Counted from the stretch's first letter, positions 11,421 to 23,656 are shown. The stretch: DNA of 64,000 nt from Latrodectus hesperus (GCA_037975125.1 CM075860.1:40151391-40215390); one strand, 5' to 3'. The notes: generated by a model not told the origin, from the sequence alone. Numbers and translations are program-made.

Positions 11421-11599
11421 GCCGATCTAGTAGCCGAATGGTTAGTGCTCTTGCCTTCGGTTCATCAGTTCTTGAGTTCGAATCCAATCTTAGGTTTGAC
11501 TGTTTACAGTGGTTTGTATTTCACTTTAAAACTTAGGTCTCGGTCAAGATAAATCCTCGTGTGCAAAAAAATGACCATTGAGCAACAAACCAAACATGG
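11421..11599 (+). repeat. SINE family A, near-full-length copy
   Basis: Head 'gccgatctagtagccgaatg', B box GAGTTCGAATCC, body 'cagtggtttgtatttcactt' and tail 'aaaatgaccattgagcaac'. Possible target duplication ttaaatta. The following 'taaattagcactcg' resembles another SINE tail. Confidence 0.8.
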
Positions 11600-12175
11600 T
11601 TAAATTAGCACTCGTTTTTCAAAAAGTGATCGTAAAATGATATCGTACCAAACTTTTTGACTCTTTAAGTTTTTAAAAATCCATTTGAGTTAATAAAATA
11701 TTTGTGATTTTTATTCTTAAAAAAAGGATGCATTATAAATTTATACACTATAAAAGGTGCATTTTAAAATATTTCGACTTATAAATGGTAATCGTGTTTT
11801 TAGATGTATTGTATTAAATGATCAGACAGTATGAAATTTGATACATTTGATAAAGCATTTGTAAATCATTTCTGTATCAAAAATCGCAAGAATCTGATTT
11901 TTTAAATCCTTTTTTATCAATAGAATATTTATGAATGTTTTTTAAAGTAGCATCAAAGCCGATTTCTTAAATATATCCTAGTAGTTCAGTTTGAAGATAT
12001 AGTAATAGCGATATATTCACATAAGAAATCTACAAATTGAAATTCTAGAACATCTGCTTACATTAAATGACATAGAAATCATTATATCATAAAAATCCTA
12101 TACAATTTTGAGAATTTCAGACAATGCATAATTATGAAAGATTTTTAGAAAATAACTCACCGAAATAGATTTTCT

Positions 12176-12385
12176 GAAATATATTTATGTTCGCGGAAAT
12201 TTTCGCGCTGAATATATTTCTGTTCGGAAATGTTCGGGATAAATATATTTCTATTCGGAAATGTTCGGGATGAATATATTTCTATTCGGAAATGGTCGCG
12301 GTGAATATATTTCTATTCAGAAATGTTCGGGATGAATATATTTCTGCTTAAAAGTGTTCGGGATGAATATACTTTTGTTCGGTCA
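12176..12385. repeat. 31-bp minisatellite, about 6.5 units
   Basis: Tandem units at 12210-12240, 12241-12271, 12272-12302, 12303-12333 and 12334-12364 are each exactly 31 bp, with a diverged first unit from 12176 and a partial last one. Each contains 'atatatttct' followed by 'ttcggaaatgttcggga' or a close variant. Diverged echoes occur at about 12495-12560. Confidence 0.9.
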
Positions 12386-12999
12386 ATGTTATAAATGTAT
12401 TCTATATGAGCATTAAATGCTGTGAAACTAGTCATAGTTATTTATGGTAAATAACATTTCTTTTAAGAAACAATTTGCATCAATGTTTACAAATAGTTTG
12501 GGATGAAGATATATTACAGTTCAGAAGAATTTTTAAAGAACTGTTAATATATTTCCGTTCACACACAAATACATAGTAGTGACATCTCAGTTCACAAAAC
12601 CTCAACAAAACAAATGAAATCTAGCACCGAAATGTATAAGTGTACCACCATTTTATAATCTATTTCTACAAAAAAGTAATAAAAATGGGCATTAAAACGA
12701 ATCTTAAATTTTAAGAAAAAAAAAATTATTGGCTTAAAATCATGACAATTCAAAAAACAAAAATGGCGGAAATTTCTAAAAAGAAAATTTTTAGATAAAT
12801 ATGTACCGAAACGTATTTCTTAAAATTATGCGCATATATTTCAGTTTTATAATATGTTAGTAGTGATACTATGCATCTATTCAACAATCTAATGTGATGA
12901 AGATTGATATGAATTTTTATTCCATCGAATATATATTCAAATCACGATTCGAAAACTAAAAACGAAGCCGGTAATTTGATCTGAAGTGAATGTATCTAT
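12386..12999. other. Intron, nothing firm
   Basis: AT-rich. Eroded relatives of the 31-bp unit may be present around 12500-12560; nothing else is recognised. Confidence 0.45.
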
Positions 13000-13270
13000 T
13001 ATCAATATCGAATCGTCTTCTGCGAGTTCGATAAAAAAGTGGGACACCTCTACGAGAAGAAACAAAATGCTTGAGTAACTTCGCATCTTCATTCTACAGC
13101 CTATATTTCAAGTTCTGCCTACTTAATCTTAGAGCCGGAACTAGACATTCAGCAAATTGCGAATTTTACTTCACCCTTTTTCCGTGGGAAAAACTTTCGG
13201 AAAAAGGGTATGGTCGGTCTTTTGCTCCTTTGAATCCCGCTAGAAACGGGGACACATGACTACATCCACG
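13000..13270. other. GC-richer island with a 12-bp hairpin
   Basis: A less AT-rich block with no repeat signature. It contains ACCCTTTTTCCG (13173-13184) pairing perfectly with CGGAAAAAGGGT (13198-13209) across a 13-base loop. Candidate regulatory DNA; no factor or RNA assigned. Confidence 0.4.
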
Positions 13271-14583
13271 ATTTCCATGGTTAAAAGTTCTTTGAAAGCC
13301 AGAGAAAGCTTTTAGATTTCGAGGTTGAGTTAAAAATCGTTTGCATTTGAGTTTGTTGCCATTTATTCTTTAATAAATGCTTTTGACTGAAGCCAAGCGA
13401 AACTTGTGTGTTAATGGATTTGTATAGAATTTAAATCTTATTCCAATTTTTCTCAGCTAAAAGCAATCATTATATTGCATATTTTTCCTTTCTAAAACAA
13501 GAAAAATGTAAACTAGATTCTTAGAGTAATTTTCAAAATGGTTGTTCGTTTTATTTCTTATATTATATATAAAAATTCATTTTTTAAGTTTCCTTATTGT
13601 AACGTCTTATTTTGGTAAACATATATACCTATTTGTGTAAACTATATAAAATTATTATTAAAGACTAATGAAATTACAAGAAAATATTTATATATTTTTA
13701 TTTATATAAGGACACTTTTAATTCAGTTTTAGAAACTATATTTTCAAACTGAATTAAACTAGAAAAATCTTTTTTAGATAATTTTAGAGAAACTATTTAT
13801 ATATGAGACTTTTGTAATGGTTAACAGAATTAAGGACATCAAAAGCACACAAGAAATTTTAAAACTGCATATAGATTTATAAGAAATTATTTCATAAATT
13901 AAATGAACGATTTTTAAGAGTGAACATGCAACTCATTCAAATTTATTTATAGTAATAATGCCCATATAAAATTTCGCCAAATTGGAAAATTTGCAAATCC
14001 TCCAAATTGGTACCAAATTCTTCTACATTGTTTTTCGATGTAAATTTTACGCGATAACTACTTACAAAAATAGTTTTATAAATTTATTCTAATTATGAAA
14101 ATGTTTGTTCCTAAAGCGTGAACCGTTATAAGAGTGAAGTTTTCATTAATTTAAAACATTTCTTAAAAATAACCAATATAAAAGTGTAATGAGTTATAAT
14201 TTTATTATTTTTAACCATTCTGTGTATTTATGTGCTGGATATATTGAGTTTCAGGAAGTGTTAGATTGGGATTCTTAAGATTTCGTTTGTTTCAAAATGC
14301 TTAAATAATTTATATAATTCAAATAATTTTAATGCCTTAAAAATAAATGCAACATTGTTTTTATCCCATAGCTTGAACTTCACTACAAATAGTGGGAAAA
14401 TTTTGTAAAAAATTTGGAGTGCACCCATTTTTATATCTCAGTTTAAATTAAAATATAATTCAATTTTATTGGGAATATTTCTCATGTACTACTCAGAGGA
14501 GTTCATTTGTTTATTTTTGTAATAATTTTTTTTTGGATTGATTCATTCTCATACGTTTTCAAAAACGAAATCTTATTTCTGTT
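13271..14583. other. Intron, AT-rich, nothing recognised
   Basis: No element heads, transposon ends or protein-like frames are seen. Confidence 0.45.
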
Positions 14584-14597
14584 CTGTACCATTTTTT

Positions 14598-14777
14598 GCC
14601 GAACTGGCAGGAGAATGGTTAGCGCTCTTGCTTTCGGTTCAACAGTTCATGGGTTCGAATTCCACCTTGGACATGGCTGTTTGTATTGGTTCGGAATCCA
14701 CTTTAAGCCATATCTCCCGGTCTAATTAGCCCTCGTGTGCAAAAAAAAAAAGACAGTTGAGCTACAAACAAACCAAA
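14598..14777 (+). repeat. SINE family A, intact, 14-bp target duplication
   Basis: A complete element: tRNA-like head starting 'gccgaactggcag', A-box region 'gaatggttagcgctc', B box GGGTTCGAATTCC, then the family body and (A)n/'aaacaaacc' tail. It is flanked by a perfect 14-bp duplication ctgtaccatttttt at 14584-14597 and 14778-14791. RNA polymerase III transcription and LINE-driven retroposition are inferred from the structure. Confidence 0.93.
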
Positions 14778-15229
14778 CTGTACCATTTTTTCGTTCCAGA
14801 AAAACTGATTTAATTTTATTTCGGAAAATTTGATTTCTTTTAATTCCATTTCGTGACCATTTATTCTCACACCATTTCGACAACGATTTACTTTAAAGTC
14901 TTTTCGAATAATATTTTTACATTATTTAGAAATTTTCTAATTCATTCAATTTCTCTCTTAATTCATTGAAAAAAAATTTTTTCTTTCTGTGCGGTTAAAA
15001 TTTGGTAAGATACATTACCTCTTATTTAACGTAACACAAGCCTTTGCAATCTCTTTTAAAAACATAATTCGTTATCTTTCAAAGATTTGCCACGTGTGGC
15101 AAAGAAATGAAAACCCGCTCCAGTCTAAATAATCTAATTTGAATCTAATCGCACATTAGAGACACCAGTAAAAAAAAAAAAGCTCTAAAACAACAAATGA
15201 GAGTTCGCCAGTAAGAATCATTACAAAGT

Positions 15230-15480
15230 TGACGGCAGCGATTACCATGGAAAATCTTTATCGTGCAATAGGTTAAGAAACCAGTTTACCGCACGAAGGA
15301 AATCAAAAGAAAAATGTGTGACCCGACATCGGTTCGAATGACCCAGCGTTGCTTATTTCGGAAGTAACCAGGCAGAAAGTAAACTTCCCAATCAACTGCT
15401 TCGGAAGTAGGCTGTGGCAAATGCCTATGGATTCGCTTTGTGCTTTTCCAGCCTCCCAAAGAAAATATCAATAGAGTGAA
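15230..15480. other. GC-richer island in the intron
   Basis: A block of mixed composition between SINEs, with no repeat signature that I recognise and no long frame. Candidate regulatory or old repeat sequence. Confidence 0.3.
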
Positions 15481-15732
15481 TTTTCTGCTTCTTTTGGTTC
15501 CATTGTCGGCAGGTTATTCAATAAAAGAAATGACATTATTGAAATGGAAATATTGCGAAGGAAAATGGTGCGGAATTTGAACAAATGTAAACCGTAATGT
15601 TGGAATGTTGCCAGAAACAATACAAGTTATATCACAATCTTGTGTGTGCACCGGATTCCTTACGTACCTTAACCATTGTTGGGCTCTACTAGTTTCTTAT
15701 GCATCAAGTTTAGTTTACAAGTTGAGATGATT

Positions 15733-16024
15733 GCCGACCGATGGCTGAGTGGTTAGCGTTCCTGACTCTTGAGCTGTGGGTCCCGGGTTCGAATCCCGGT
15801 TCGGGCATGGATGTTACTATCTCTCTGTTTCTCTGTCCTTTCTTGTGTGATGATGTATGAATGTGGCCCGCCCAATAAATGGGTTTGTGGTGGTATGACG
15901 CGGGTAATTCGCCTCCGTGACTTGGTTCACAGGTGCCCGCTGAGTAACGACAAATGAGTAGCAGTTTCCGGCCTTGTTGTGGCGAAGGGTTAATTACCCA
16001 AGTGCCCACCGTTGTAAAAAAAAA
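15733..16024 (+). repeat. SINE family B, intact, 14-bp target duplication
   Basis: A 292-bp element with a tRNA-like head carrying a canonical A box TGGCTGAGTGG and B box GGTTCGAATCC. A 3' body unrelated to family A follows, ending in a short A run. A perfect duplication aagttgagatgatt flanks it (15719-15732 and 16025-16038). Apparent reading frames across it on both strands are not genes. The only copy of this type seen in the window. Confidence 0.92.
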
Positions 16025-16269
16025 AAGTTGAGATGATTTTTTTTGTACTGCTTATGTATTTATAAATAATGATTCGTGCGAAAATAAGTTAAATTTTTTA
16101 AAGTGATTCCAAAATTAAAAATATTTAAGAGTTCACCATGCTTTTGGAAAATTAAATATAGACACTGTGGATTAGTCGGTACTTTTCGAATAGGTGATTG
16201 ATTGTATTAGTATAATGAAATAGTGAATTTTTTCATTGATACAAAATTAAATTTAGCTGTATTTAGTTA

Positions 16270-16290
16270 TTTTTTTTTTTTTTTTTTTTT
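16270..16290. repeat. Poly-T tract, 21 bases
   Basis: Uninterrupted homopolymer. It could be the A tail of an eroded minus-strand retroposon or simple slippage. Confidence 0.9.
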
Positions 16291-16387
16291 CCCACTTGAT
16301 GATTTGTGATCACCCTGCTTCTTTTAACCGACAAAATTATCACTAAGCAATCTTTCGCACCAACTAGCTTTACCTTTCCAAAGTATT

Positions 16388-16691
16388 GTTGTTGTTGTTA
16401 CTTATGACACTTGGACAAGCCAAGCTCGCTATGCCTTGGATATGCGAATTTAAGCCAATTGGGAGAGTCTTTCGTTTTAATCAGAGCACCATGAAGATGA
16501 AAGTACGACTTTGCTCTACACACACGCCATAGGTATTCGTTTATAGGGTAGGCAACCATTCACACCTCATTCATACAAGGAAAGGACATAGACAGGATAG
16601 AGAAAGTACATCCATGCCCGAACCGGGATTCGAACCCAGGACCTCCTTATCCGCAGTCAGGCACGCTGACCACTAGACAAGTTGGGTGGCG
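16388..16691 (-). repeat. SINE family C, intact mosaic with tail T1
   Basis: Read on the minus strand: tRNA-like head from 16691 with A-box 'tctagtggtcagcgtgcc' and B box GGGTTCGAATCCC, a body shared with 22231-22400, then a switch at about 16517 into a 3' tail (T1) ending in AACAACAACAA. Flanked by an 11-bp near-duplication (tccaaagtatt at 16377-16387, tccatagtatt at 16692-16702). T1 recurs at 51083-51213 and 52472-52592 behind different 5' modules. Confidence 0.88.
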
Positions 16692-16942
16692 TCCATAGTA
16701 TTTAGTTTGTTTACCACTGTTTATCACTTTTTAATCAATTTTTGAGCAAAAAAATAATAATTCGCGATTTAGTATATATTAAATTTAAAATCAAATTGTA
16801 AGCCAATAAAATCATCGGATCTTCGTTATATTTCCACTTCATCGTAAAAAAATATGCTATATCTTTAGAATCAAAAGTGGTACAATGGAAAAGTACCGAT
16901 TAATCTCTTATTGTTACCATGTTTGTTTTCACTGTCACTTCG

Positions 16943-17122
16943 GCCAAGCTAAAAGTCAAATGGTTAGCACTCTTGCCTTTGGTTCAACAGCTCGTGGGTT
17001 CGAATCCCACCTTTGGCTTAGATGTTTGTAATTTCCACTTCGGAATCCACTTCAAAATGCAAGTTCTGGCCCAGTTAGTCCTTCTGTGTAAAAAAAGACG
17101 GTTAGTTGAGCGACACATTGTC
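16943..17122 (+). repeat. SINE family A, moderately diverged
   Basis: Head 'gccaagctaaaagtcaaatgg', B box GGGTTCGAATCCC, body and '(a)nagacggttagttgagcgac' tail. A short possible target duplication around 'tgtcact'. Confidence 0.78.
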
Positions 17123-17799
17123 ACTATAATCAATATGTATTTAATTTTTGACAAAGACAAATTAAAAAAAATTAAATCTCTCAACAATCAAAATCATTTT
17201 ACTTATTTTTTAAATGAATATATTTAAAATATAGATCTTCCTAAACATATCTTAAAGACAAATTAAATGTTTTCAAAATGAATTTGGTAAATTGATCTAA
17301 TGTAAATACATAAAAAGAATTCAAGAACATATTAAAGAAAAACTAGTTTAAAATCAGTGTTCAAGTACTTGTACAACAGATAAAAGCTTTTTAAAAGAAT
17401 ATCTTTGGTTCTAAACATTATAAAAAACTATCTTATTTAAACAATTTTTAAAACATAAATAAAGATGGTAAAAATGGCGAAAATATTCATTCTATGTCTT
17501 TCTTAAAATTTTGTGGAAATTTAGAAGCAGAAACATAAAGTCACATCAATACGTGAAATTTATTTTTAAATCCATTGAATTGAATATTGCCCTTGAAACT
17601 TTACTATAATACTTTCTCAATAGAATGTCCATGAATAATTGTATAAAAACTGCATCATTTTTCCGTTGGGTCAACAAACTGAAAAAAGTTATTAGTTTAT
17701 CGCTTCTAAGAATGTTGTGTTTAATGCAGGTGTTACCTGCGAGAAAATTTTCATTTATTAACTGCACCATTTACTGAAAAATAGATTAAATATTTACTT

Positions 17800-17898
17800 T
17801 AGTGAACATAACTGATCTTTGGTGAAGCCGGAATTTGAATCCACCATCTTCCGATTCAAAGAACGATGCCCTATGCAACCTGACCACTGCAGTCTCTT
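17800..17898 (-). repeat. SINE family D, head fragment
   Basis: On the minus strand it shows 'gcagtggtcagg', 'gcatcgttct' and the B-box-like GGATTCAAATTCC, then 'accaaagatcagttatg', matching the D copies at 26015 and 53157. It directly abuts a minus-strand family A head. Confidence 0.6.
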
Positions 17899-17902
17899 CA
17901 TA

Positions 17903-17990
17903 CCAAAAGTAGGAATCGAACTCGTGAACTGTTGACCTGAAGAACACAGCGCTATTCATTCTGCTACCAACTCTGTTCGTTTTAATAGGA
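17903..17990 (-). repeat. SINE family A, head fragment
   Basis: On the minus strand: 'gttggtagcagaatgaatagcgct', 'ggtcaacagttcacg' and the B-box-like GAGTTCGATTCC. Body and tail are missing. Confidence 0.6.
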
Positions 17991-18004
17991 TTCCACCCCA
18001 CCAA

Positions 18005-20020
18005 TCATTAAATACTTCGCTTCTAATGAATATTTTTGCCTGTCATATCTGAAAGAATTTCATAAAATAGAACTGCGTATTGTTGCTTCACTTTAGGTTT
18101 GAAATTTTGTTACAACTATACTTGAATATATTTTTCATATTTTCAAAAATCTTTCCATGAAATACACCTAAGAACAAAGTGTGAAGGATAATAAAATGTC
18201 TGGATAAAAGAGATTTTTTTACTTTAAGAAAATTCGAAACTTTATTTCTAAAATTATTGAAAAATTTTTGAATTAGTGAAAAGGACAAATTTTTGAAAAA
18301 TGATTTCTTGAAATTCATATTTTTTGGCGAATCGTGTACACATTGGCTGCGAAATGCGGAAAGAATTATCAGGAATTCAAATCCCCTTTTCTGAAAATAA
18401 TTTGATGTACTCATAAATAGCTTTTAATTTCCGTAGTTTTCCAATGTGAATTTGCTATAACATTCCGCATAAGTTTTTCTCAAAAATAATCTATATATAC
18501 TTGTCGATGTAAAAGAACATTTTCAAGAGAAACAATATAGTTTATTTTCTTTTCTAAACTCTTTTTCATCCAATAGAATTAGATTTATTCGGAGTTAGTC
18601 ATGTTCATTTTTTACATAAATTGTAAAAGCGATATTGTGTTCCGACAATACATATTTATTGCTTAATTTTTTTTAATTAAAAAATATTGACATACACGAT
18701 GTAATGGTAGTTTTTTCTATGTAGTTAATACATCGATTTAATCATGAGAAAATATAAATTTTTATTTTGTTTTTTGCATCTAGGATCAATATTTTCATTA
18801 GTATTAATTATATACTTTCTATTCCGATTTTTTCAACTAAACATACTTGAGTTGTTTCATTAATTATTAATTGATCATTACTGATTAAACTTAAAAATTA
18901 TTTATTGAATAATGTTTCATAAGAATAAAACTTTCAATATGTAATTTAGAAATCTTTCTGTAAACATTACATTGAATTTACGAAAAAATAAACCATAATT
19001 TATATTAATAATCGAATTTTTTTAACTTATTATTTTAATTCCTTGTTTTTGCATTTAAATAAAAGGGGTTGTCAAAAATCTGCGTAACTATGATCATGTT
19101 TGTATTAGCTTACATTTTTCCATATAAGAAAGTCAAAATGTGTTTAAAGATGATACTTGAAAGGTACTTGAGTAAAAATAAAAATTCTTACCGAAGAACT
19201 TTGTTAATCATAAAAACTATGGCTTTCGTTGAAAAAAATAATAAGTTGCACTAAAGCAGTAAAAATGTTTTAATGAATAAAAATCCTATTACAAATATTT
19301 CTAACCATCAACAAAATGAATCGATCGAGTAGAATATCGGGATAGACTTTTTGTGAAGGAAAGATTCAATATTTTCCCTATTCCTCAAGTACAAAAATTT
19401 CATTTTTTACGAATTATAAATTCAGGCGAATCAAATATAATCGATCTATCACGGCTGGAACCGTAACTGTAATCTTAAATTTAGAAGAACCAGGCTTTAA
19501 AAGAATAGCACTCTTTCCCAAAATTAAAGCACAAGGAGAAATGATCTGAGAGACAAGAACCACTTTGACAAAGGTGAAATGTGGTTGAGAACAGTTATAT
19601 TTTTTGTGCACGAAGTACAATAATTGTGGGACAAAATCTGCGCATATTGTTGAAGATTGTTTTGTGCGCATATTTCACATTTTGGCGATGTTATTTTGTA
19701 ATGGATGCCAAAGCGGATGTGAGATGAGAGAGTAGCCCACAAAGCAAATGACAAGTTCCGGCAACGAGTTAGCGTACACAATAATCATTGGCGTTGCCTT
19801 CTTTACTACATGAGTGACTCTGAAAATCGTTTCGTCCAAACTGAACGACAAGCGTCACGTCACCTGTTTTCTTTTGATCTGTTTATTCAAGTTGTGAAAC
19901 GTCTGGATATCAACATCCTTGATGGATGGTTTTTGTTTCTGTCACATTATGGTAATTTTTTTCACTTCGAATATTAGCTTGATTGGGAACAAGCTTCCAA
20001 TTATTCCTGGTATTCCTAAT
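18005..20020. other. Intron, AT-rich, nothing firm
   Basis: No element recognised. A slightly GC-richer patch at about 19700-19930 includes 'gcgtcacgtcacctg', which resembles bZIP or E-box-type sites, but this is weak. Confidence 0.4.
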
Positions 20021-20024
20021 ATTT

Positions 20025-20176
20025 CTGGTAGCCGAATGGTTAGCGCTCTTGCCTTCGGTTTAATAGTTCGTGAGTTCGAATCCCATCAAGCGTTTTAATG
20101 TTTGCAGTGGTTAAGCCGTAGCTCTCGTTCGAATTAGCCCTCATGAGCAAAAACTAAACATTAAGGGACAAACCAT
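20025..20176 (+). repeat. SINE family A, partly deleted
   Basis: Head 'ctggtagccgaatggttagc', B box GAGTTCGAATCCC, a shortened body and 'taaacattaagggacaaacca' tail. The sequence between this copy and the next holds the latter's target duplication. Confidence 0.75.
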
Positions 20177-20232
20177 CCAAGCTTCTAGAAGCATCTACAC
20201 CAGTACTGGGAATCGAATCCATGAGATATAAA

Positions 20233-20411
20233 GCCGAGCTGGCAGCCGAATGGTTAGTGCTCAAGCCTTCGGTTCAACAGTTCGTGGGTTCGAATCCCAC
20301 CTCGGGCATGGATGTTTGTAGTGGTTCGGAATCCACTTTAAGCAGTAAGTCCCGGTCTAATTAGCCCTAGTGTGCAAAAAATGACCGTTGAGCGACAAAC
20401 AAACCAAACAA
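20233..20411 (+). repeat. SINE family A, intact, 14-bp target duplication
   Basis: A full-length copy close to the consensus, with B box GGTTCGAATCCC and terminal 'aaacaaaccaaacaaa'. A perfect duplication ccatgagatataaa flanks it (20219-20232 and 20412-20425), marking a recent insertion. Confidence 0.95.
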
Positions 20412-20689
20412 ACCATGAGATATAAAACAGAAGCACTCAACTATTTATTACAATATATGATTGAAAATTGACTGCGAAAATATTTCTTTGAATCCTTCTG
20501 TAACATGCATTTGACGCAGTTTGACTTTGGTAAGACGTTGCGCTATTAAACTTCACACAATCAATTAATCAATTGAATCTCTTTGTAATCAGTTTCTAAT
20601 AGACGAAATAAATGGGTGTGTAACAAATGATAATTCTTAATTTCTGATTTAAGTTTAAGACAGTTCGTGATTTCGATTATTACATAAGG

Positions 20690-20790
20690 TATGGAACTAA
20701 CTTTAAAAAAACTGTGTGTAAATCCCAGTCTCATTAGAACCTCGTGAGCAAAAGATGACCATCGATCGACAAACCAAACTTTGAGACTAG
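20690..20790 (+). repeat. SINE family A, 3' fragment
   Basis: The body end and tail ('tcattagaacctcgtgagc', 'gaccatcgatcgacaaacc') are recognisable; the head is lost. Confidence 0.55.
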
Positions 20791-20799
20791 CACAATTGC

Positions 20800-20947
20800 A
20801 ATAGCTTCCAGTTAAATAACTAGTCGATTCAACTGTCACCTCGGGTGTGTATATTTCAGATCTGCTTTCAACAGGTCGAATTTACTGTCCAGCTCGAATT
20901 TTGGGGCAAATTTACTCACGTGTGAAAAAAAAAAAAAAAAAAAAAAA
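20800..20947 (+). repeat. SINE remnant ending in a 23-base A tract
   Basis: Eroded SINE-like segments ('cacctcgggtgtg', 'tttactcacgtgtg') run into a pure A tract at 20925-20947. CACGTG lies on both sides of the tract, giving short inverted-repeat flanks. Confidence 0.5.
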
Positions 20948-21049
20948 CTCACACACGTGAAGAAAATCTTTCCTTCTATTTAGAAATAAGTACAAAAGAA
21001 TTTAGTGAATCTATTATATGTGATAGTGTCAAGTAAATTTCGAGGGAAT

Positions 21050-21110
21050 AAATATTTTAACGAACTATAACTATTTTAACGAACTATAAATATTTTAACA
21101 ACTATAACGA
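21050..21110. repeat. ~19-bp tandem repeat, three units
   Basis: Three units of 'aatattttaacgaactata' with small changes. Simple tandem duplication. Confidence 0.75.
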
Positions 21111-21892
21111 AAATAAATTTACTAGATTTTTTAAATATTTAATGATGAGAATAAAATGATTTGTCATGATGGGGGAAAACAAATTTTAAGAATTCGGTTT
21201 TTATTCTGCATTTTAATATTTATATTATATTGATTATATTTAATAATTAATGTATAACAATGAAGAATCATTGTTTTTCAATTATCAATTTATTTATTCA
21301 TTCCTAGTTAGAATAGTAATTTTAGTCTGGGGGAAAAATTAACTTTTTCTTAAAAAGTTCTAACAAAGTCTTTCGGGTTTAAAAATAGAATCTGTGCTTG
21401 TTTTGTTACGCGTGATTTATAATGAAATTATCAAACAGTGTGTACAAGTTTAGTTGGCGCCACCGAAGTTTAAGATTGCTCTCAAAATATTAAAAAAACT
21501 CGAAATAGGAAGTAAGCAAAGTAGCATCAACCACCTGACCTTGAATTCCAAGACTCGTAACGGGTCACTGATCGTTGTCAAGCAGGTGTTTTTTTTCTTA
21601 TTTTACTTTTTTATGCAGCTTCTAGATACGGGGGAACACCTTTCACCTGATATCCAACACTTCCGCGCAAAAGGAATTTCACTCTTGTGAGGTTTTTCTT
21701 TTTTATTTTTCTTCCCACGATAACCCTTTGGCCAAGGTTTTCAAAGAACTTGACGTCAGTCAGGTATTCAATTTGATTTTAGAACAAGATAGCTTCAAAA
21801 AATGTTTCTTTTATTGCTTGGAATTTACCTTTTGCTAACTAGGGTATTATATTTCGGTATATGCCATAAATAATTGCTTAAAAATGTTAAAG

Positions 21893-22000
21893 GCTCTTTA
21901 GTTTGTAGGTTCGATTCACGCCTTCAACAAAGATTTTTTTTAAAACCAATTTTGAACTGTAAATTCCGGTCGAATTAACTATTTTGAAGGAAATCGATAA
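21893..22000 (+). repeat. SINE family A, degraded fragment
   Basis: Contains 'gtttgtaggttcgattcacgcc' and 'aactgtaaattccggtcgaatta', the B-box and body of family A. Ends are eroded. Confidence 0.5.
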
Positions 22001-22230
22001 CAAAATATAATGCTACATTTTCTGGAGGGAAAATCATTTATAAAATTTTAAGTATAAAATATATCCGTATCTTCAGTTCATTCTTTAAAATTAAAGATTC
22101 AGTCTTTAAAAAATTAAATTTTTAGCCATTATTACATACCATAATTTTTGAAGGGCAGCTGTGTGTGAGTGAGTCACGAAATTATAATATGAAAACTTAT
22201 CTTTAAATACCTACCTTAAATATTTTTTGA

Positions 22231-22515
22231 GCCGCTCGCCCTGTCTAGTGGTCAGAGTCCCTGACTGCGGATAGGGAAGTCCTGGGTTCGAATCCCGGTT
22301 CGGGCATGGATGTACTTTCTCTATCTATCCTGTCTTTGTCTTTTACTAGTAAGAATGAGGTGTGAATGGTTGCCTACCCTATAAACGGGTACCTATGGCA
22401 TGTGTGTACTGAAGAAGTCGGATTCCAGACCAAAATATGGTTCAGTTGAAAAAGTGGAGCAGCGCACTCCATATTGCCAGCCTAGCTGGCACACGACGAC
22501 GACAACAACAACAAC
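22231..22515 (+). repeat. SINE family C, intact, alternative 3' tail T2
   Basis: tRNA-like head with 'tctagtggtcagagtcc' and B box GGGTTCGAATCCC; the body to about 22400 matches the family C element at 16388-16691. The 3' part then differs completely (tail T2) and ends in (ACG)n(ACA)n. Flanked by a 12-13 bp duplication aaatattttt(t)ga (22218-22230 and 22516-22527). Confidence 0.9.
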
Positions 22516-22689
22516 AAATATTTTTGATAGTTTAAATTGGTCGGTATTGGCTGCGAATACATTTTGTGATTCAAATTCTATCAAATAATTATGTTACCAG
22601 CGGTCAGATCCCATGTTCTTTTAAGAAGCTTTATTATTTTTTCGATTAATGATTTAAGATTTTTTATAATTTTTTCATCTCTGTTTATA

Positions 22690-22770
22690 TTAGAACTCCT
22701 GTCTTCGCTTCAATAGTTCGTAGGTTCGATTCCCACTTAGTATCTAATCTCCAAATCCAACTCTATTATG
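22690..22770 (+). repeat. SINE family A, head fragment
   Basis: 'cttcgcttcaatagttcg' plus B box GGTTCGATTCCC; the rest is missing. Confidence 0.5.
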
Positions 22771-23656
22771 TCAATAAGGATGATTTCCTTGGTTTTTAGA
22801 TCAGTAGTTCTTGGATGTGAACCTTGCATCATTCTTTTTTGCTCTTTGCTCCATGTTGCTCCACGAATCACCTCGGACACAAGAATGCTTACATTGAGTT
22901 TAGAATTCACTTGAAGTAATAATTATTCGAATAAAGCGCATTTATCTGCAAAAAGTTACCGAAGAGTTAAATGGACCATTGATGGTTATGATGGAAGACA
23001 ACTGAATTTGACTATCATATTTTATTAATAAAAACATGTTGGCGACATCATTTCCGATTTATCGCCAACTCATGCATACATATTGTTAACATATGCAAAA
23101 AAAAATCATTTTCTATAGTAATTATAATAAAGAATAAATATGTAGTAAAATTAAAGACGCATTGAACAGAAACATTTATTTCTCGTCAAAATAAATTCAA
23201 GATGTATTGCTCAAAAAACTCATTTGTCTTTTGGTAACACAATTTGATAAGTAAAAAACATTCATCTCGTTTTCAACACATTTAAGATAGAATGGAGATA
23301 TTCACATTTCCCTTTAATGTGAGTTACAGGCTAGATTATGCAGTTATTTGAAATACATTACCCTTACAAGGTGAAGTAGTTAACTGGAATCTAAGATGTA
23401 AATTCCAGTTATATGATAATTTAGATTAAATCGGGGAACAACCTAAGCGATATTCATATAATTGGGGAAATAACAGATAGGAAAATGAAACTGCAACGAT
23501 TTCAAATGGAAAATAAAAAATACAAGTTTTCTGAGCCTATCTAATAATGCGTGTATATCATAGGACAAAATATTATCATTTTACAGCAAGCGTTGGTAAT
23601 TATCTGATATAGGATTTTTTTTTGGGGGGGGGTGGCTTTTAGTCAGTTTTTGTTAA

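Noticed and set aside
12176..12385. CRISPR-like regular repeats
   Set aside because: Units are directly adjacent with no unique spacers, in an arthropod intron; it is a minisatellite.
15733..15810. Functional tRNA gene
   Set aside because: A and B boxes are present, but the acceptor ends do not pair well and the unit continues into a 292-bp retroposon with target duplications. The same holds for the heads at 22231, 40166 and the other SINEs.
16922..17227. 102-codon frame at 16.9 kb
   Set aside because: Begins in and translates SINE family A sequence.
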